35,824 nt of DNA from CAVZRC01 sp052148775 (lineage in GTDB: Bacteria; Planctomycetota; Planctomycetia; Isosphaerales; Isosphaeraceae). Every line of letters begins with the position of its first letter. Positions within the stretch are counted from its first letter, which is position 1. Shown one piece after another: positions 8,785 through 16,839 of the stretch. Where the stretch lies: assembly GCA_052148775.1 (NCBI GenBank), contig JBKQHM010000221.1:1-35824 (forward strand), given 5' to 3'. The position numbers and the translations under genes are program-made. The notes under the pieces are model-generated. The model was not told the origin of the DNA and ran no database searches. It saw nothing but the letters and a program-made list of their open reading frames with translations.

Positions 8785-10011
8785 TCAATTCGTCGAGGGG
8801 TCGGACTTCTGGGCGTGCTGCTGTCGGAGTTGTTGCACGCGGCGGACGCGCTGGCGGACCTGCCGTGGCACATCGGCCACGCGGAGCCGGGTCATCCGGC
8901 CGACGAGGAAGCTGTGACCACGCCACCGGATGCGGCGGTTCACAATCGCGTCGAACCAGATGGGCAGGAGTAAGATATCTTTCACCGGACTGTAGACGAG
9001 GTGGCGAACCTTGGGGAACGAACCGCGCATCCATCGGGTCTGGACGGCGTCCCGCACCACCCCCAGGCCGACCAGGAAGAGGAGGCCGCTCCAGGCGATG
9101 CCCGACTCACCCGAGAAGGCCCAGACCAGTCCGACGGTGGCCAGGTTGGCCATCGGCTCCGCGAGGAACGCGGGCAACGCCATCCGTCGACGCATCTTGT
9201 ACCACCGCGAATGGCGGTTCAAGAACCAACGGAAGCTCCGGCCGATGTTGACGTTCTCGATGATGTGATGACTCAGTCGGATCGAATAGCCCGCCTGGCG
9301 GAGCCGGACGCCGATCGCCTGGTCCTCGGCCAGGAGATTGCGCACCGCGGCGAAGCCGCCGATGGCCTCCAGCGCCCGCACGGGCATGAGCATCGATTTC
9401 CCCACCACGCAGGTGACCCGGCACACCGAGGCCATGGCCACGGCTCCGGCGATGAAGCCGTTGAGGTGGAGGTTCTCCATGATCGCCCCGGCGTGAACCT
9501 CACCCGTCCCGACGAACAGGTTGCTCACCAGCCCGACTCCCGGCTCGGCCAGGTAGCAGGCCGTCTCGCGGAGATAGGAAGGGCGGACGCGCACGTTGGA
9601 ATCGCTGATCAGGATCACGTCGTACTTGCGATGATGCTCCATCTCCGCGAGATTCTCGACCTTCGGATTCAGGCCGAACGCCCGACAGCCGACGACGAGC
9701 TGGGTATCCCGGTCGGGGAACTCCCGCTGGAGCTTCTGGACCACGGCGATCGCGGGGTCGTTCGCATCCGCGACGCCGAAGATCATCTGGAAGGTCGGAT
9801 AGTCGAGATTGAAGAAACTGCGCAGGTTCTCTTCGAGCCCTTCGTCCATCCCCTTGAGCGGCTTGAGGATGGTCACTGGCGGCGTATACTCGGCCAGTTT
9901 TCGCCGGCGACGTGTGACCCAGAAGAGGCATGCCATCGACCATAGCGTCGAGGTCACGGCCACGACCGCCACCAGTCCGAGCAGGACATTCGAGCTTATG
10001 ACGGGTGACAT
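8785..10011 (-). CDS. ceramide glucosyltransferase-like / HpnI-like membrane glycosyltransferase (GT21 type)
   Basis: A 408-residue inner-membrane glycosyltransferase probably acting on a lipid acceptor. An N-terminal membrane helix (about residues 9-32) precedes a GT-A domain with TPPVTILKPLKG, D82/D85 in ADAND, D137 in ISDSN, D230 in AEDQ and the RHSRW motif at 266-270. This is the D1-D2-D3-(Q/R)xxRW pattern of processive-like and ceramide glucosyltransferases. Hydrophobic segments follow at about 285-325 and near 355. ATG at 10011 is chosen because GGGAGA lies upstream; a TTG 96 bases earlier would add a charged extension. The sugar and acceptor lipid are unknown. HpnI acts in hopanoid head-group synthesis, but no other hopanoid genes are in the window. 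Confidence 0.85.
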   Translation of the reverse strand: MSPVISSNVLLGLVAVVAVTSTLWSMACLFWVTRRRRKLAEYTPPVTILKPLKGMDEGLEENLRSFFNLDYPTFQMIFGVADANDPAIAVVQKLQREFPDRDTQLVVGCRAFGLNPKVENLAEMEHHRKYDVILISDSNVRVRPSYLRETACYLAEPGVGLVSNLFVGTGEVHAGAIMENLHLNGFIAGAVAMASVCRVTCVVGKSMLMPVRALEAIGGFAAVRNLLAEDQAIGVRLRQAGYSIRLSHHIIENVNIGRSFRWFLNRHSRWYKMRRRMALPAFLAEPMANLATVGLVWAFSGESGIAWSGLLFLVGLGVVRDAVQTRWMRGSFPKVRHLVYSPVKDILLLPIWFDAIVNRRIRWRGHSFLVGRMTRLRVADVPRQVRQRVRRVQQLRQQHAQKSDPSTN

Positions 10012-10152
10012 AGCGACGATTCTCCCTGGCGGGTCCGGCGGCCTCCTCGACAGGAGGCGAAGGCTTCGTTCACGAGACTTGCGACACTCTTCCCTGATTG
10101 TGGACAAAACAATACTTGCCAGAGACTCCGATCAATGTGACTCCCGATGCAC

Positions 10153-10626
10153 TCAGGGATGATCGGGCTTCGTACGTAGTTCCATGGGACCTTGGCAGCA
10201 TGGACAAGTCTGGGGGTAGCGGACGCTGATCGTGCAAACGCTACAAAAGTATTCGGGCGTCTGGAGCCGGCCTTCATGTTCGACCCGGAATGTAACGACC
10301 TGGACGTAAGGGACGCCAGCGTAGCGACGGCCCCGGATTTCGGAGCGAATGCCGCGCAGGCGTTCGTCGAGGAAAAGGGCGCGGCTGGCATCATCACAAA
10401 GAAAAGGGGTGATCGATCGATCGTCCCCGAGTAAAACCATCTGGCGAGCGGTCGGCTCGGGGTCCGGTTTGACATCCAGTCCGATGGACTGAAGGGCGGA
10501 GCCCAGGGGCATAACCTTGCCCCGTAAGGTGACTTCCTCATACTTCCGATCCGTCGGCATCGGCGACGGCGGCCCGGTCCAAAGGCAAATCAGGAGTCCA
10601 ACCAAGCATCCCGACGGAATCCCCAT
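10153..10626 (-). CDS. secreted small protein with a C-terminal Cys-rich zinc ribbon, unknown
   Basis: A 157-residue protein. The N-terminus MGIPSGCLVGLLICLWTGPP looks like a short signal peptide or lipoprotein-like leader. The middle, with GSALQSIGLDVKPDPE and MVLLGDDRSITPFLC, is not recognised. The C-terminus carries FCSVC...TCPCC, a four-to-five-Cys pattern resembling a rubredoxin-like zinc ribbon. The ATG at 10626 is preferred because GGAG lies upstream and because a TTGGTA/TATAAT promoter at 10699-10727 lies inside the longer possible reading frame. It is divergent from the TPR-sulfotransferase gene. It probably is a lineage-specific protein. Confidence 0.65.
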   Translation of the reverse strand: MGIPSGCLVGLLICLWTGPPSPMPTDRKYEEVTLRGKVMPLGSALQSIGLDVKPDPEPTARQMVLLGDDRSITPFLCDDASRALFLDERLRGIRSEIRGRRYAGVPYVQVVTFRVEHEGRLQTPEYFCSVCTISVRYPQTCPCCQGPMELRTKPDHP

Positions 10627-10698
10627 CGGTCGAGTTTCTCCAGATCGTTGGGAAACCATGAGTTGAGGTCGAATCGCTTTCGCTTGCCGCGCGTGATA

Positions 10699-10727
10699 AT
10701 TATACCTGCCATCGCGGAAGGTACCAA
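10699..10727 (-). promoter_or_regulatory. sigma70-type promoter for the zinc-ribbon gene
   Basis: Reading the minus strand, TTGGTA (10727-10722) and a perfect TATAAT (10704-10699) are 17 bases apart. Transcription would begin near 10692, about 65 bases before the ATG at 10626. The fit in sequence, spacing and position is good. Confidence 0.5.
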
Positions 10728-10845
10728 GCGGAATTTTGCCGTTTCCCCGATCGTTCCTTTCGCGGTCGACAGCGTCGCGGATCGATTTGTAGCATGAACG
10801 GGCTGGGGTCACGATCAGACAAGGGCCCTCGGGGAGGTCGACCGT

Positions 10846-12960
10846 TTGGCGAGCTCAGGTGAGACAACGCAAACCCTGGTGGTCGAGGGAATACGGCTGC
10901 ATCACGCCGGCGACATGGAAGGGGCTGGACGGCTCTTCGAAGCGGCCCTGGAGCGGGACCCGGGGGACACCGACGCGCGTTGCTTGCTCGGACTGGTTCG
11001 GCAGCAGCAGGGTCGCGCGGCGGAGGCAGTCGGCCTGATCGAATCGGCCCTGGTTTCGCGGCCGGACGTGCCCTCCTATCATGCCGGACTGGGGATGGCA
11101 TACCGAACCTTGGGACGTCCGGCCGACTCGGCCCGTGCATTCGCCAAGGTCCTCGAACTGTGCCCGGCCGATGCCGAGGCGCACGTCAACTGGGCGATCG
11201 CCATCGGCGCCACGGGAGACCGGGACGCGGTCCTGGAGCATCTCCGTCGCGCCGTGGACCTGGACCCTCGTCACGGACAGGCCCGGAGCCGGCTCGGCGA
11301 GCTGCTCTTGGAGCTCGACCGGCCTCTCGATGCCTTGCCGCATTGCCAGGCGGCGGTGGAGCTCCGGCCGGGCCAGGTCGAGTCCCATCTCAACCTGGCC
11401 GACGCTTGTCTCGCCCTGGGACGTAACCTGGAGGCCCGCGCCTCCTACCAGCGGGCGCTGCGGCTCGACCCCGACCGGGGTCCGGCGGCGGCCGGCCTGG
11501 GGATCGCGGCAGTCCGGCTCCAGATCCCCGACGAGGGGCTGGCCTGGCTCCGCAGGGCCGTCGAGCTCGAGCCGAATTCCGTCGAGTTCCTCCGTCAGCT
11601 CGGAGAGGCCGCGTCGACCTATGGGCTCCGAGACGAGGTCCGCCGATGCTGCGATCGCATGCTGGCGATCGACCCCGATAATGCCTCGGCCCACAATACG
11701 CTGGGCTCGATCGCGCACCGGGAGGGCCGCCGGGACGAAGCGCGTGCACGCTATCTCGACGCGGTTCGGCTCGAGCCCAGGCTCGCCAATGCCCATTTCA
11801 ACCTGGGCATCCTGCACGAGGAGCTGGGCGAAAAGGACGACGCCGAGGCGCGTTTCCGGATGGCCCTGAGTTGCGACGCGTCGCATGCGACGGCTCTGGC
11901 CCGCATCGCCTCGATGCGCCGCGGCACGATCGCGGACGCTGACGTCCAGGCGATCCACCGCCTGCTGGAGTCGTCGAGCCTGCCGCCCACCCATTGCCTG
12001 AAGCTGCTCTTCGGCCTCGCGGACATCCACGACGGGCGCAGCGAGTTCTCCCTCGCCGCGGACTGGCTCGAGCGCGCCAATGCCCTGGGTCGGGACTTGC
12101 TCCGGATGCGAGGGTGTCCCTACAGTCCGGACGAGCACCGTCGGTTCCTCGATGACATCGTGGGCGCCTTTACCCCAGCACTCTTTCAGAGACTGGCCGG
12201 CGCGGGACGCGAGACGCAACGGCCGGTCTTCATCGTCGGTATGCCTCGTTCCGGCACGACGCTGATCGAGCAGGTTCTCGCCAGCCACCCCGAGGTCCAC
12301 GGGGCCGGAGAGATCCATCTGGTCCGCCAGAGCCTCGATGCGATCCCCGGGATGATGACGTGGACCGGCGCGCCCCTCGAAGGCGTCAAGCGGCTGCTGC
12401 CCCTACAAGTCGCCGAGCTGTCGCTTTGGCACGAGGAACGACTTCGAGCGATCGACGGCGGCCGCTCGATACGCATCGTCGACAAGCTGCCCGAGAACTA
12501 CTTCTACCTGGGGCTCATCGCGTTGCTCTTCCCCCGGGCAGTGGTGATCCACTGCCGACGGGACCCGCGCGACGTCGCCCTCTCTTGCTGGGCCGCCGAT
12601 TTCGCCGAGGTCCGATGGGCCTACCAGTACGATCACATCGCCGCACGTTTCTCCCAGTACCGCCGTCTGATGGAACACTGGCGCGCGGTTCTGCCCGCCT
12701 CATTCGCGGTCCACGACGTCGATTATGAGGCGATGGTGGACGATCTCGAGGGCGCCTCGCGGCGCCTGGTCGCCGCCTTGGGGCTCAATTGGGACCCGTC
12801 GTGCCTGGAATTCCACAAGACCCGACGACCCGTCGGCTCCGCCAGTCAATACCAGGTGCGCCAGCCGATCTATCGCACCTCGGTCGGACGCTGGAAGAAC
12901 TATGAGAAGGAGCTGGCCGAGCTCTTCAGGCTCGTCGAGAACGTCGGCGTTTCAAAGTGA
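10846..12960 (+). CDS. TPR-repeat sulfotransferase
   Basis: A 704-residue protein. About ten tetratricopeptide repeats fill residues 10-360 (for example HAGDMEGAGRLFEAALERDP and PADSARAFAKVLELCPADAE). A sulfotransferase domain follows from about residue 455: FIVGMPRSGTTLIEQ (462-476) is the 5'-phosphosulfate loop binding the sulfate donor PAPS, and VVIHCRRDPRDVALSCW carries the 3'-phosphate-binding Arg and Ser. It should move sulfate from PAPS to an unknown acceptor, with the TPRs recruiting it. No signal peptide is seen. TTG at 10846 is chosen because GGGAGG lies just upstream. It is convergent with the FAD-binding protein gene, 34 bases apart. Confidence 0.9.
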   Translation: MASSGETTQTLVVEGIRLHHAGDMEGAGRLFEAALERDPGDTDARCLLGLVRQQQGRAAEAVGLIESALVSRPDVPSYHAGLGMAYRTLGRPADSARAFAKVLELCPADAEAHVNWAIAIGATGDRDAVLEHLRRAVDLDPRHGQARSRLGELLLELDRPLDALPHCQAAVELRPGQVESHLNLADACLALGRNLEARASYQRALRLDPDRGPAAAGLGIAAVRLQIPDEGLAWLRRAVELEPNSVEFLRQLGEAASTYGLRDEVRRCCDRMLAIDPDNASAHNTLGSIAHREGRRDEARARYLDAVRLEPRLANAHFNLGILHEELGEKDDAEARFRMALSCDASHATALARIASMRRGTIADADVQAIHRLLESSSLPPTHCLKLLFGLADIHDGRSEFSLAADWLERANALGRDLLRMRGCPYSPDEHRRFLDDIVGAFTPALFQRLAGAGRETQRPVFIVGMPRSGTTLIEQVLASHPEVHGAGEIHLVRQSLDAIPGMMTWTGAPLEGVKRLLPLQVAELSLWHEERLRAIDGGRSIRIVDKLPENYFYLGLIALLFPRAVVIHCRRDPRDVALSCWAADFAEVRWAYQYDHIAARFSQYRRLMEHWRAVLPASFAVHDVDYEAMVDDLEGASRRLVAALGLNWDPSCLEFHKTRRPVGSASQYQVRQPIYRTSVGRWKNYEKELAELFRLVENVGVSK

Positions 12961-12994
12961 GCCTTGGCCGGCGTGTCGCAGCACTCCCGGATAC

Positions 12995-14437
12995 TCAAAT
13001 GTAGTATTCCACGAGGTTGGACGGCGTTTCTTGCGCCCAATCCGGCTGGTACCATCGATCGCCGGCCAGCAGGGCCTTCGCCACTTGATGAGACTGGGCT
13101 CGCAACTCGGGGACCGCGGTCGTCTCCCAGAGGGTGCCTCGGAGCAGGGGACCAATGGCGAAGAGGAAATCCGATGGCCGACCCTGTTCGTTCACGACGG
13201 CGAAATCCGGGTTGACCTCGATCCCCATATCCAGCTCGTCCGGACGGAGCAGCCCCCGGTCGAAGAGATTCTTGAACAGCGGCTCCGGCGAGTCGTTGAG
13301 AGACTCTCGGGGGCCGGTGCAATTGACCAGCAATCCCACGACGAGTTCGAGCGGCGGCTGCCCATTCCCGGGTTCGATCGTCACCCGGAGCCGGTCGCCA
13401 TCGCCCTGGATTTCTCCGAGCCTTCCCTCGAGAATGTGGAGCCTATCCTCCTTGCGAGCAGACTCGAGCTGGCCGGCGACGGAAGGCGGGATGCGGTGGC
13501 GCACGACGTTCCAGCGGGTGCGGTAATCTCGGGAGAACTCCTGCTTTTCCTCCACGGAGAAGTTGCGCCAGATTCGCTGGGTGAATGGGCGAAGCTTGTC
13601 CACGACCAGGGCGGGGTTCATCCCATCCGCCCGGAGCCTGGCGCAATGCGCTTCCATCAACGCCGCGAGCTTGTGCAGGCCCAGGTTCTCGACGCCGTCC
13701 GGTGGGAAGTGGGGATAGTCGATGCCCTTGAAGTGCGGCAGCGGCAGGAGGCCGTTTCTCGAGACGGCGTAAATCGTCCCGCTCCACCCGATGGCCCGGA
13801 GGGTCAAGAACACGTCGATCATCGTCAACCCGGTTCCGATGAGAAGGACATCCTCCTGCGAGTCCGGTCGCTTCTCGTACCATCCTCGCCACGGGTTGGG
13901 GCAATAGGCGGGATGATCGTGCACGGAGCCAGGCGGGACCATGTCATGCGGCGTGAGGTTCCCCGTGGCGAGAATGACTCGATCCGCCTGCAATGGATCG
14001 CCGCCTTTCAGGACGAGCTGCGCACCACGTCCGTCCGGGGCGATATCCAGGACCTCGTCGTCGATCAGTTGAATCTGGACCCGGCCCGGTCCGGCCAGGG
14101 GCTGGGCCTGCCAGAACAGGAGATCCTGGAGATAGTCGCCGTAAATCCGACGGGGCACGAATTGTTCGCGCAAGTCCGCCAGGGGGACTTCCGCGAAGTC
14201 GGCGCGATTTCGGAGCCAGTCCACGAAGTGCGAGGGGAGGTCCGGGAACGCGGACATATTACGGGCGACGACGTTGAGGAGATGTTCCGGCCGGAGCGTC
14301 CCGTATGCAATTCCGCGTCCCAGTGGGTATTGGTTGTTGATCAGGATGACGCGGAGAGATTCGGTGCTCAAGCGGGCGAGGTTGACCGCGGTGAGAGTGC
14401 CGCAAAACCCGCCCCCGATGATCGCCACTGACTTCAC
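12995..14437 (-). CDS. FAD/NAD(P)-binding oxidoreductase-like protein (NAD_binding_9 type)
   Basis: A 480-residue flavoprotein-like enzyme. The N-terminus reads VAIIGGGFCGTLTAVNLAR, the GxGxxG dinucleotide fold (residues 8-13), and the following GRGIAYGTLRPEHLLNV is typical of the FAD-NAD(P)-binding (HI0933/YdhS-like) group. A second nucleotide-binding motif occurs in DVLLIGTGLTMIDVFLTL, and LLVNCTGPRESL is the conserved second FAD contact. GTG at 14437 is chosen because it starts directly at the fold; longer starts add an Arg/Gly-rich stretch unlikely to be real. It probably oxidises an unknown substrate or transfers electrons. It is convergent with the sulfotransferase gene. Confidence 0.87.
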   Translation of the reverse strand: MKSVAIIGGGFCGTLTAVNLARLSTESLRVILINNQYPLGRGIAYGTLRPEHLLNVVARNMSAFPDLPSHFVDWLRNRADFAEVPLADLREQFVPRRIYGDYLQDLLFWQAQPLAGPGRVQIQLIDDEVLDIAPDGRGAQLVLKGGDPLQADRVILATGNLTPHDMVPPGSVHDHPAYCPNPWRGWYEKRPDSQEDVLLIGTGLTMIDVFLTLRAIGWSGTIYAVSRNGLLPLPHFKGIDYPHFPPDGVENLGLHKLAALMEAHCARLRADGMNPALVVDKLRPFTQRIWRNFSVEEKQEFSRDYRTRWNVVRHRIPPSVAGQLESARKEDRLHILEGRLGEIQGDGDRLRVTIEPGNGQPPLELVVGLLVNCTGPRESLNDSPEPLFKNLFDRGLLRPDELDMGIEVNPDFAVVNEQGRPSDFLFAIGPLLRGTLWETTAVPELRAQSHQVAKALLAGDRWYQPDWAQETPSNLVEYYI

Positions 14438-14719
14438 AGCTCGAAACCCCCATGCTATCCGCGCGACGGCCGCTCGGTTCTGGAGAGCGCCCCGACCCCA
14501 ACCGAGGTCGTCCACCTGGTGCGGATTCCGTCATCCGTATGGCCGCCAGGTCCGCGTTCGAAGGATTTCCCTGACCTGCTAACTTACACTACGCCGGTGG
14601 CGGGGTGAATGGATAGCGATTGAACATTCTCTCGGTCGTGTCGATGACTGGGAACCGCATAGCCCCTTCCTCGGGCGACGGGGCAAACGGGAGAGTTGGC
14701 ACATCGAGCGACGGGACTT

Positions 14720-15580
14720 TCAGCGCGTCGCCGCCTGGTTCAGTCGCCGGATGGCCTCGACCTCGGTATCCCAGTATGATGGGAGACGGTCGTAGGGATT
14801 CGGGCCGACGTCGTCGGTGATGAACACGTAGCCGATCTTCAACTCGGCCGCACGATGGAGCGAGCGCTTCATCTGCTCCTCCGTGGCCACATCGTGCGCC
14901 TGGAGGCAGAACCTGGAGCCTGCGAATCGCGACGTCCACGCGGGGGGCCGGTAGTCCTCGAAACCGCGCTCGCGCTCGTGCAGGGAGATGACGTCCGAGG
15001 CTGGGCGAGCGACATAGCCGGCGTCGCACGAGGTGCCAGGATTGGTCAAGACGAGAGCGCCGGGGATGCGACGGTGGACGTATCGGTAGAGTTCGGCGTA
15101 GTAGTCAATGCCCCGAGCGTCGCTGCTCTGCTCGTCGAAATGGAAGCCCTGGATCTCGGGGTAGAACTTCAGGAAAGTCTCGACCTCCTGCTTCACCTGG
15201 GCGATCGGCTTCCGCGTGTATTGCGTGCCGATGTAGCCGACGAGCGTCACTCCTGCCTCTCGGGCGCGGGGGATGATGGCCGCGAAATTCGTATCGACGT
15301 GGTCCCCGGGCCCGCTGGCCGGGTTCACGATCGCGACGATCGGCACGGCCTTCGCCGATGCGATCAGCCGGTTCCACTCGCGCAGGCCGGGTCCAAATGG
15401 ATAGTAGTAGGCCGGCACCCAGAGCCGCATCTGCACCGTTCGCGCGTCTTTCCCGGACTTCTTATTGGTCCGCTGGGCCCAGGCGGGCATCGCGACGGCC
15501 AGCAAGGCGGCCGCCATCGAAGTGAGCCGCAGCCATCTGCGAAGCGAGAGCGCCGACGAGTTCGCGCGGGGGTGACGCAT
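14720..15580 (-). CDS. secreted Spherulin-4-like family protein
   Basis: A 286-residue protein with a signal peptide of about 35 residues (twin-Arg-like SLRRWLRLTSMAAALLAVAMPAWAQ, cut after AWA). The mature part begins with RLWVPAYYYPFGPGLREWNRL and continues with VAIVNPASGPG, GVTLVGYIGT, FHFDEQSSD and LVLTNPGT, the series of strand-end motifs of a TIM-barrel fold that defines the Spherulin-4 (spherulation-specific) family. The acidic FDEQ is a candidate catalytic site, as related barrels are glycosidases. The substrate is unknown. The gene is divergent from the secreted isoaspartyl methyltransferase gene. Confidence 0.85.
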   Translation of the reverse strand: MRHPRANSSALSLRRWLRLTSMAAALLAVAMPAWAQRTNKKSGKDARTVQMRLWVPAYYYPFGPGLREWNRLIASAKAVPIVAIVNPASGPGDHVDTNFAAIIPRAREAGVTLVGYIGTQYTRKPIAQVKQEVETFLKFYPEIQGFHFDEQSSDARGIDYYAELYRYVHRRIPGALVLTNPGTSCDAGYVARPASDVISLHERERGFEDYRPPAWTSRFAGSRFCLQAHDVATEEQMKRSLHRAAELKIGYVFITDDVGPNPYDRLPSYWDTEVEAIRRLNQAATR

Positions 15581-15905
15581 GAGCGGACCTTCCTGAATGA
15601 GATGTTCGAGTTGAGCCGAATCCCAGACTTTGGCGGATTCCGAGGCGAGCCGCCAGGGTCTACGTCAGGAACGAGGACGTTCTCGTGCGAAAATACTCAC
15701 TCGGATGATCGCACGCAATGATTATCCGAATCCAACGGGGCTTTCGATCGTCTGGATCCTCGAGACTGGGGGCTGGGCAGACGTCCGAGGATCGGCCGGT
15801 GCCGCGCTCTCCCCGAGCCCCGCCAATTCGTTGTATGATAAACATCGTGCTCGGAACCGAGGGGATCGGTCGAGTGTGGAGTCCTGGGAGCGAATGGAGG
15901 TCGTG
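15581..15905. other. 325-bp divergent intergenic region
   Basis: It lies between the Spherulin-4-like gene (minus) and the pcm gene (plus) and should hold both promoters. On the plus strand TATGAT at 15834-15839 is a possible -10 box, but no good -35 hexamer lies at 17 bases. No convincing gene was found; a plus-strand frame starting at 15630 is a simple extension of pcm. Confidence 0.5.
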
Positions 15906-16736
15906 ATGTGCAGCCAGTTTCGGCTCCTTTTTGGTATCCGTACGGCCTTGGCGGCTTGCATGATCTTCGGTTCGTGCCTTCACGCTGATGTTCGGGGCCA
16001 GGAGGCCGCGAAGCCCGGGGCAGGGCAGGCCGATTCGAGCGAGGAGATTGCCAAGGCCAAGGCGCGGAACCGGATGGTGGACAGGCACCTTGTTGAACGC
16101 GGCATCAAGAACAAGAGGGTGCTCAATGCATTTCGCACGGTGCCCCGGCATCGCTTCCTCCCGCCAAAGACGCAACGCCTGGCCTACGATGACGAATCGA
16201 TCCCGATCGGCGAAGGCCAGACGATCACGCCTCCTTATGATGTTGCCTTCATGACCGAGGTCCTCGATCCCAAGCCGGCCGATCGGGTCTATGAAGTGGG
16301 CACCGGGTCCGGCTACCAGTCGGCGATCCTCTCGCAGTTGGTCAAGGAGGTCTACTCGGTCGAGATCCACCCGCCGCTGGGCAAGCGTGCCGCCGAGGTC
16401 CATAAGGAGCTGGGTTACACAAATATCCACACCCGCATCGGCGATGGATACGAGGGCTGGCCCGACGCGGCGCCCTTCGACGCGATCATCGTCACGTGCG
16501 CCCCGGAGAAGATCCCCCAACCGCTGATCGACCAGCTCAAGGACGGGGGCCGGATGGTGATCCCCCTGGCCAAGGACCGGTTCACCCAGAGCGTCTACCT
16601 GGTCGAAAAGCACGGCGATAAACTGACCCGGCGCGAGCTCAAGCCGACCCTGTTCGTGCCGATGACGGGCCGCGCCCTCGAGGAGGCGGCCGCCGCCAGG
16701 GCCGCCAAGGCGAAGGGGAACTCGACGAAGGAATGA
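15906..16736 (+). CDS. pcm: secreted protein-L-isoaspartate O-methyltransferase
   Basis: A 276-residue enzyme that methylates isoaspartyl residues with S-adenosylmethionine to repair aged proteins. The core is clear: MVDRHLVERGIKNKRVLNAF is the conserved N-terminal helix, then IGEGQTITPPYDVAFMTEVL, the SAM motif VYEVGTGSGYQSAIL, and DAIIVTCAPEKIPQPLIDQLKDGGRMVIPL. The odd part is an N-terminal signal-like segment (MCSQFRLLFGIRTALAACMI...HADVRGQEA). The enzyme would then act outside the cytoplasm. ATG at 15906 follows GGAGG; an ATG at 15894 is possible but has a poorer site. The C-terminus is Ala/Lys-rich. The giant glycosidase-like gene follows on the same strand. Confidence 0.9.
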   Translation: MCSQFRLLFGIRTALAACMIFGSCLHADVRGQEAAKPGAGQADSSEEIAKAKARNRMVDRHLVERGIKNKRVLNAFRTVPRHRFLPPKTQRLAYDDESIPIGEGQTITPPYDVAFMTEVLDPKPADRVYEVGTGSGYQSAILSQLVKEVYSVEIHPPLGKRAAEVHKELGYTNIHTRIGDGYEGWPDAAPFDAIIVTCAPEKIPQPLIDQLKDGGRMVIPLAKDRFTQSVYLVEKHGDKLTRRELKPTLFVPMTGRALEEAAAARAAKAKGNSTKE

Positions 16737-16745
16737 TCTCGTTGA

Positions 16746-16763
16746 GCCCGAAATTCATCGGGC
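16746..16763 (+). terminator. possible terminator hairpin after pcm
   Basis: GCCCGA (16746-16751) and TCGGGC (16758-16763) form a 6-bp hairpin with a 6-base loop, ten bases after the pcm stop. GGATTCTT follows, a weak T-rich stretch. It may separate pcm from the next gene. Confidence 0.35.
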
Positions 16764-16839
16764 GGATTCTTGTATGGGCATCGAGCCCCTGGGTTATCGG
16801 ATACGAACTAAAGGCCCGTGGCCAACTGGAGGAATCGCC

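Noticed and set aside
10855..12318. A 487-codon minus-strand frame under the sulfotransferase gene
   Set aside because: The plus-strand protein has clear TPR and sulfotransferase motifs; the minus frame has none.
12725..14431. A 568-codon plus-strand frame opposite the FAD-binding protein
   Set aside because: It overlaps two genes with strong motifs and has no recognisable domain or start site.
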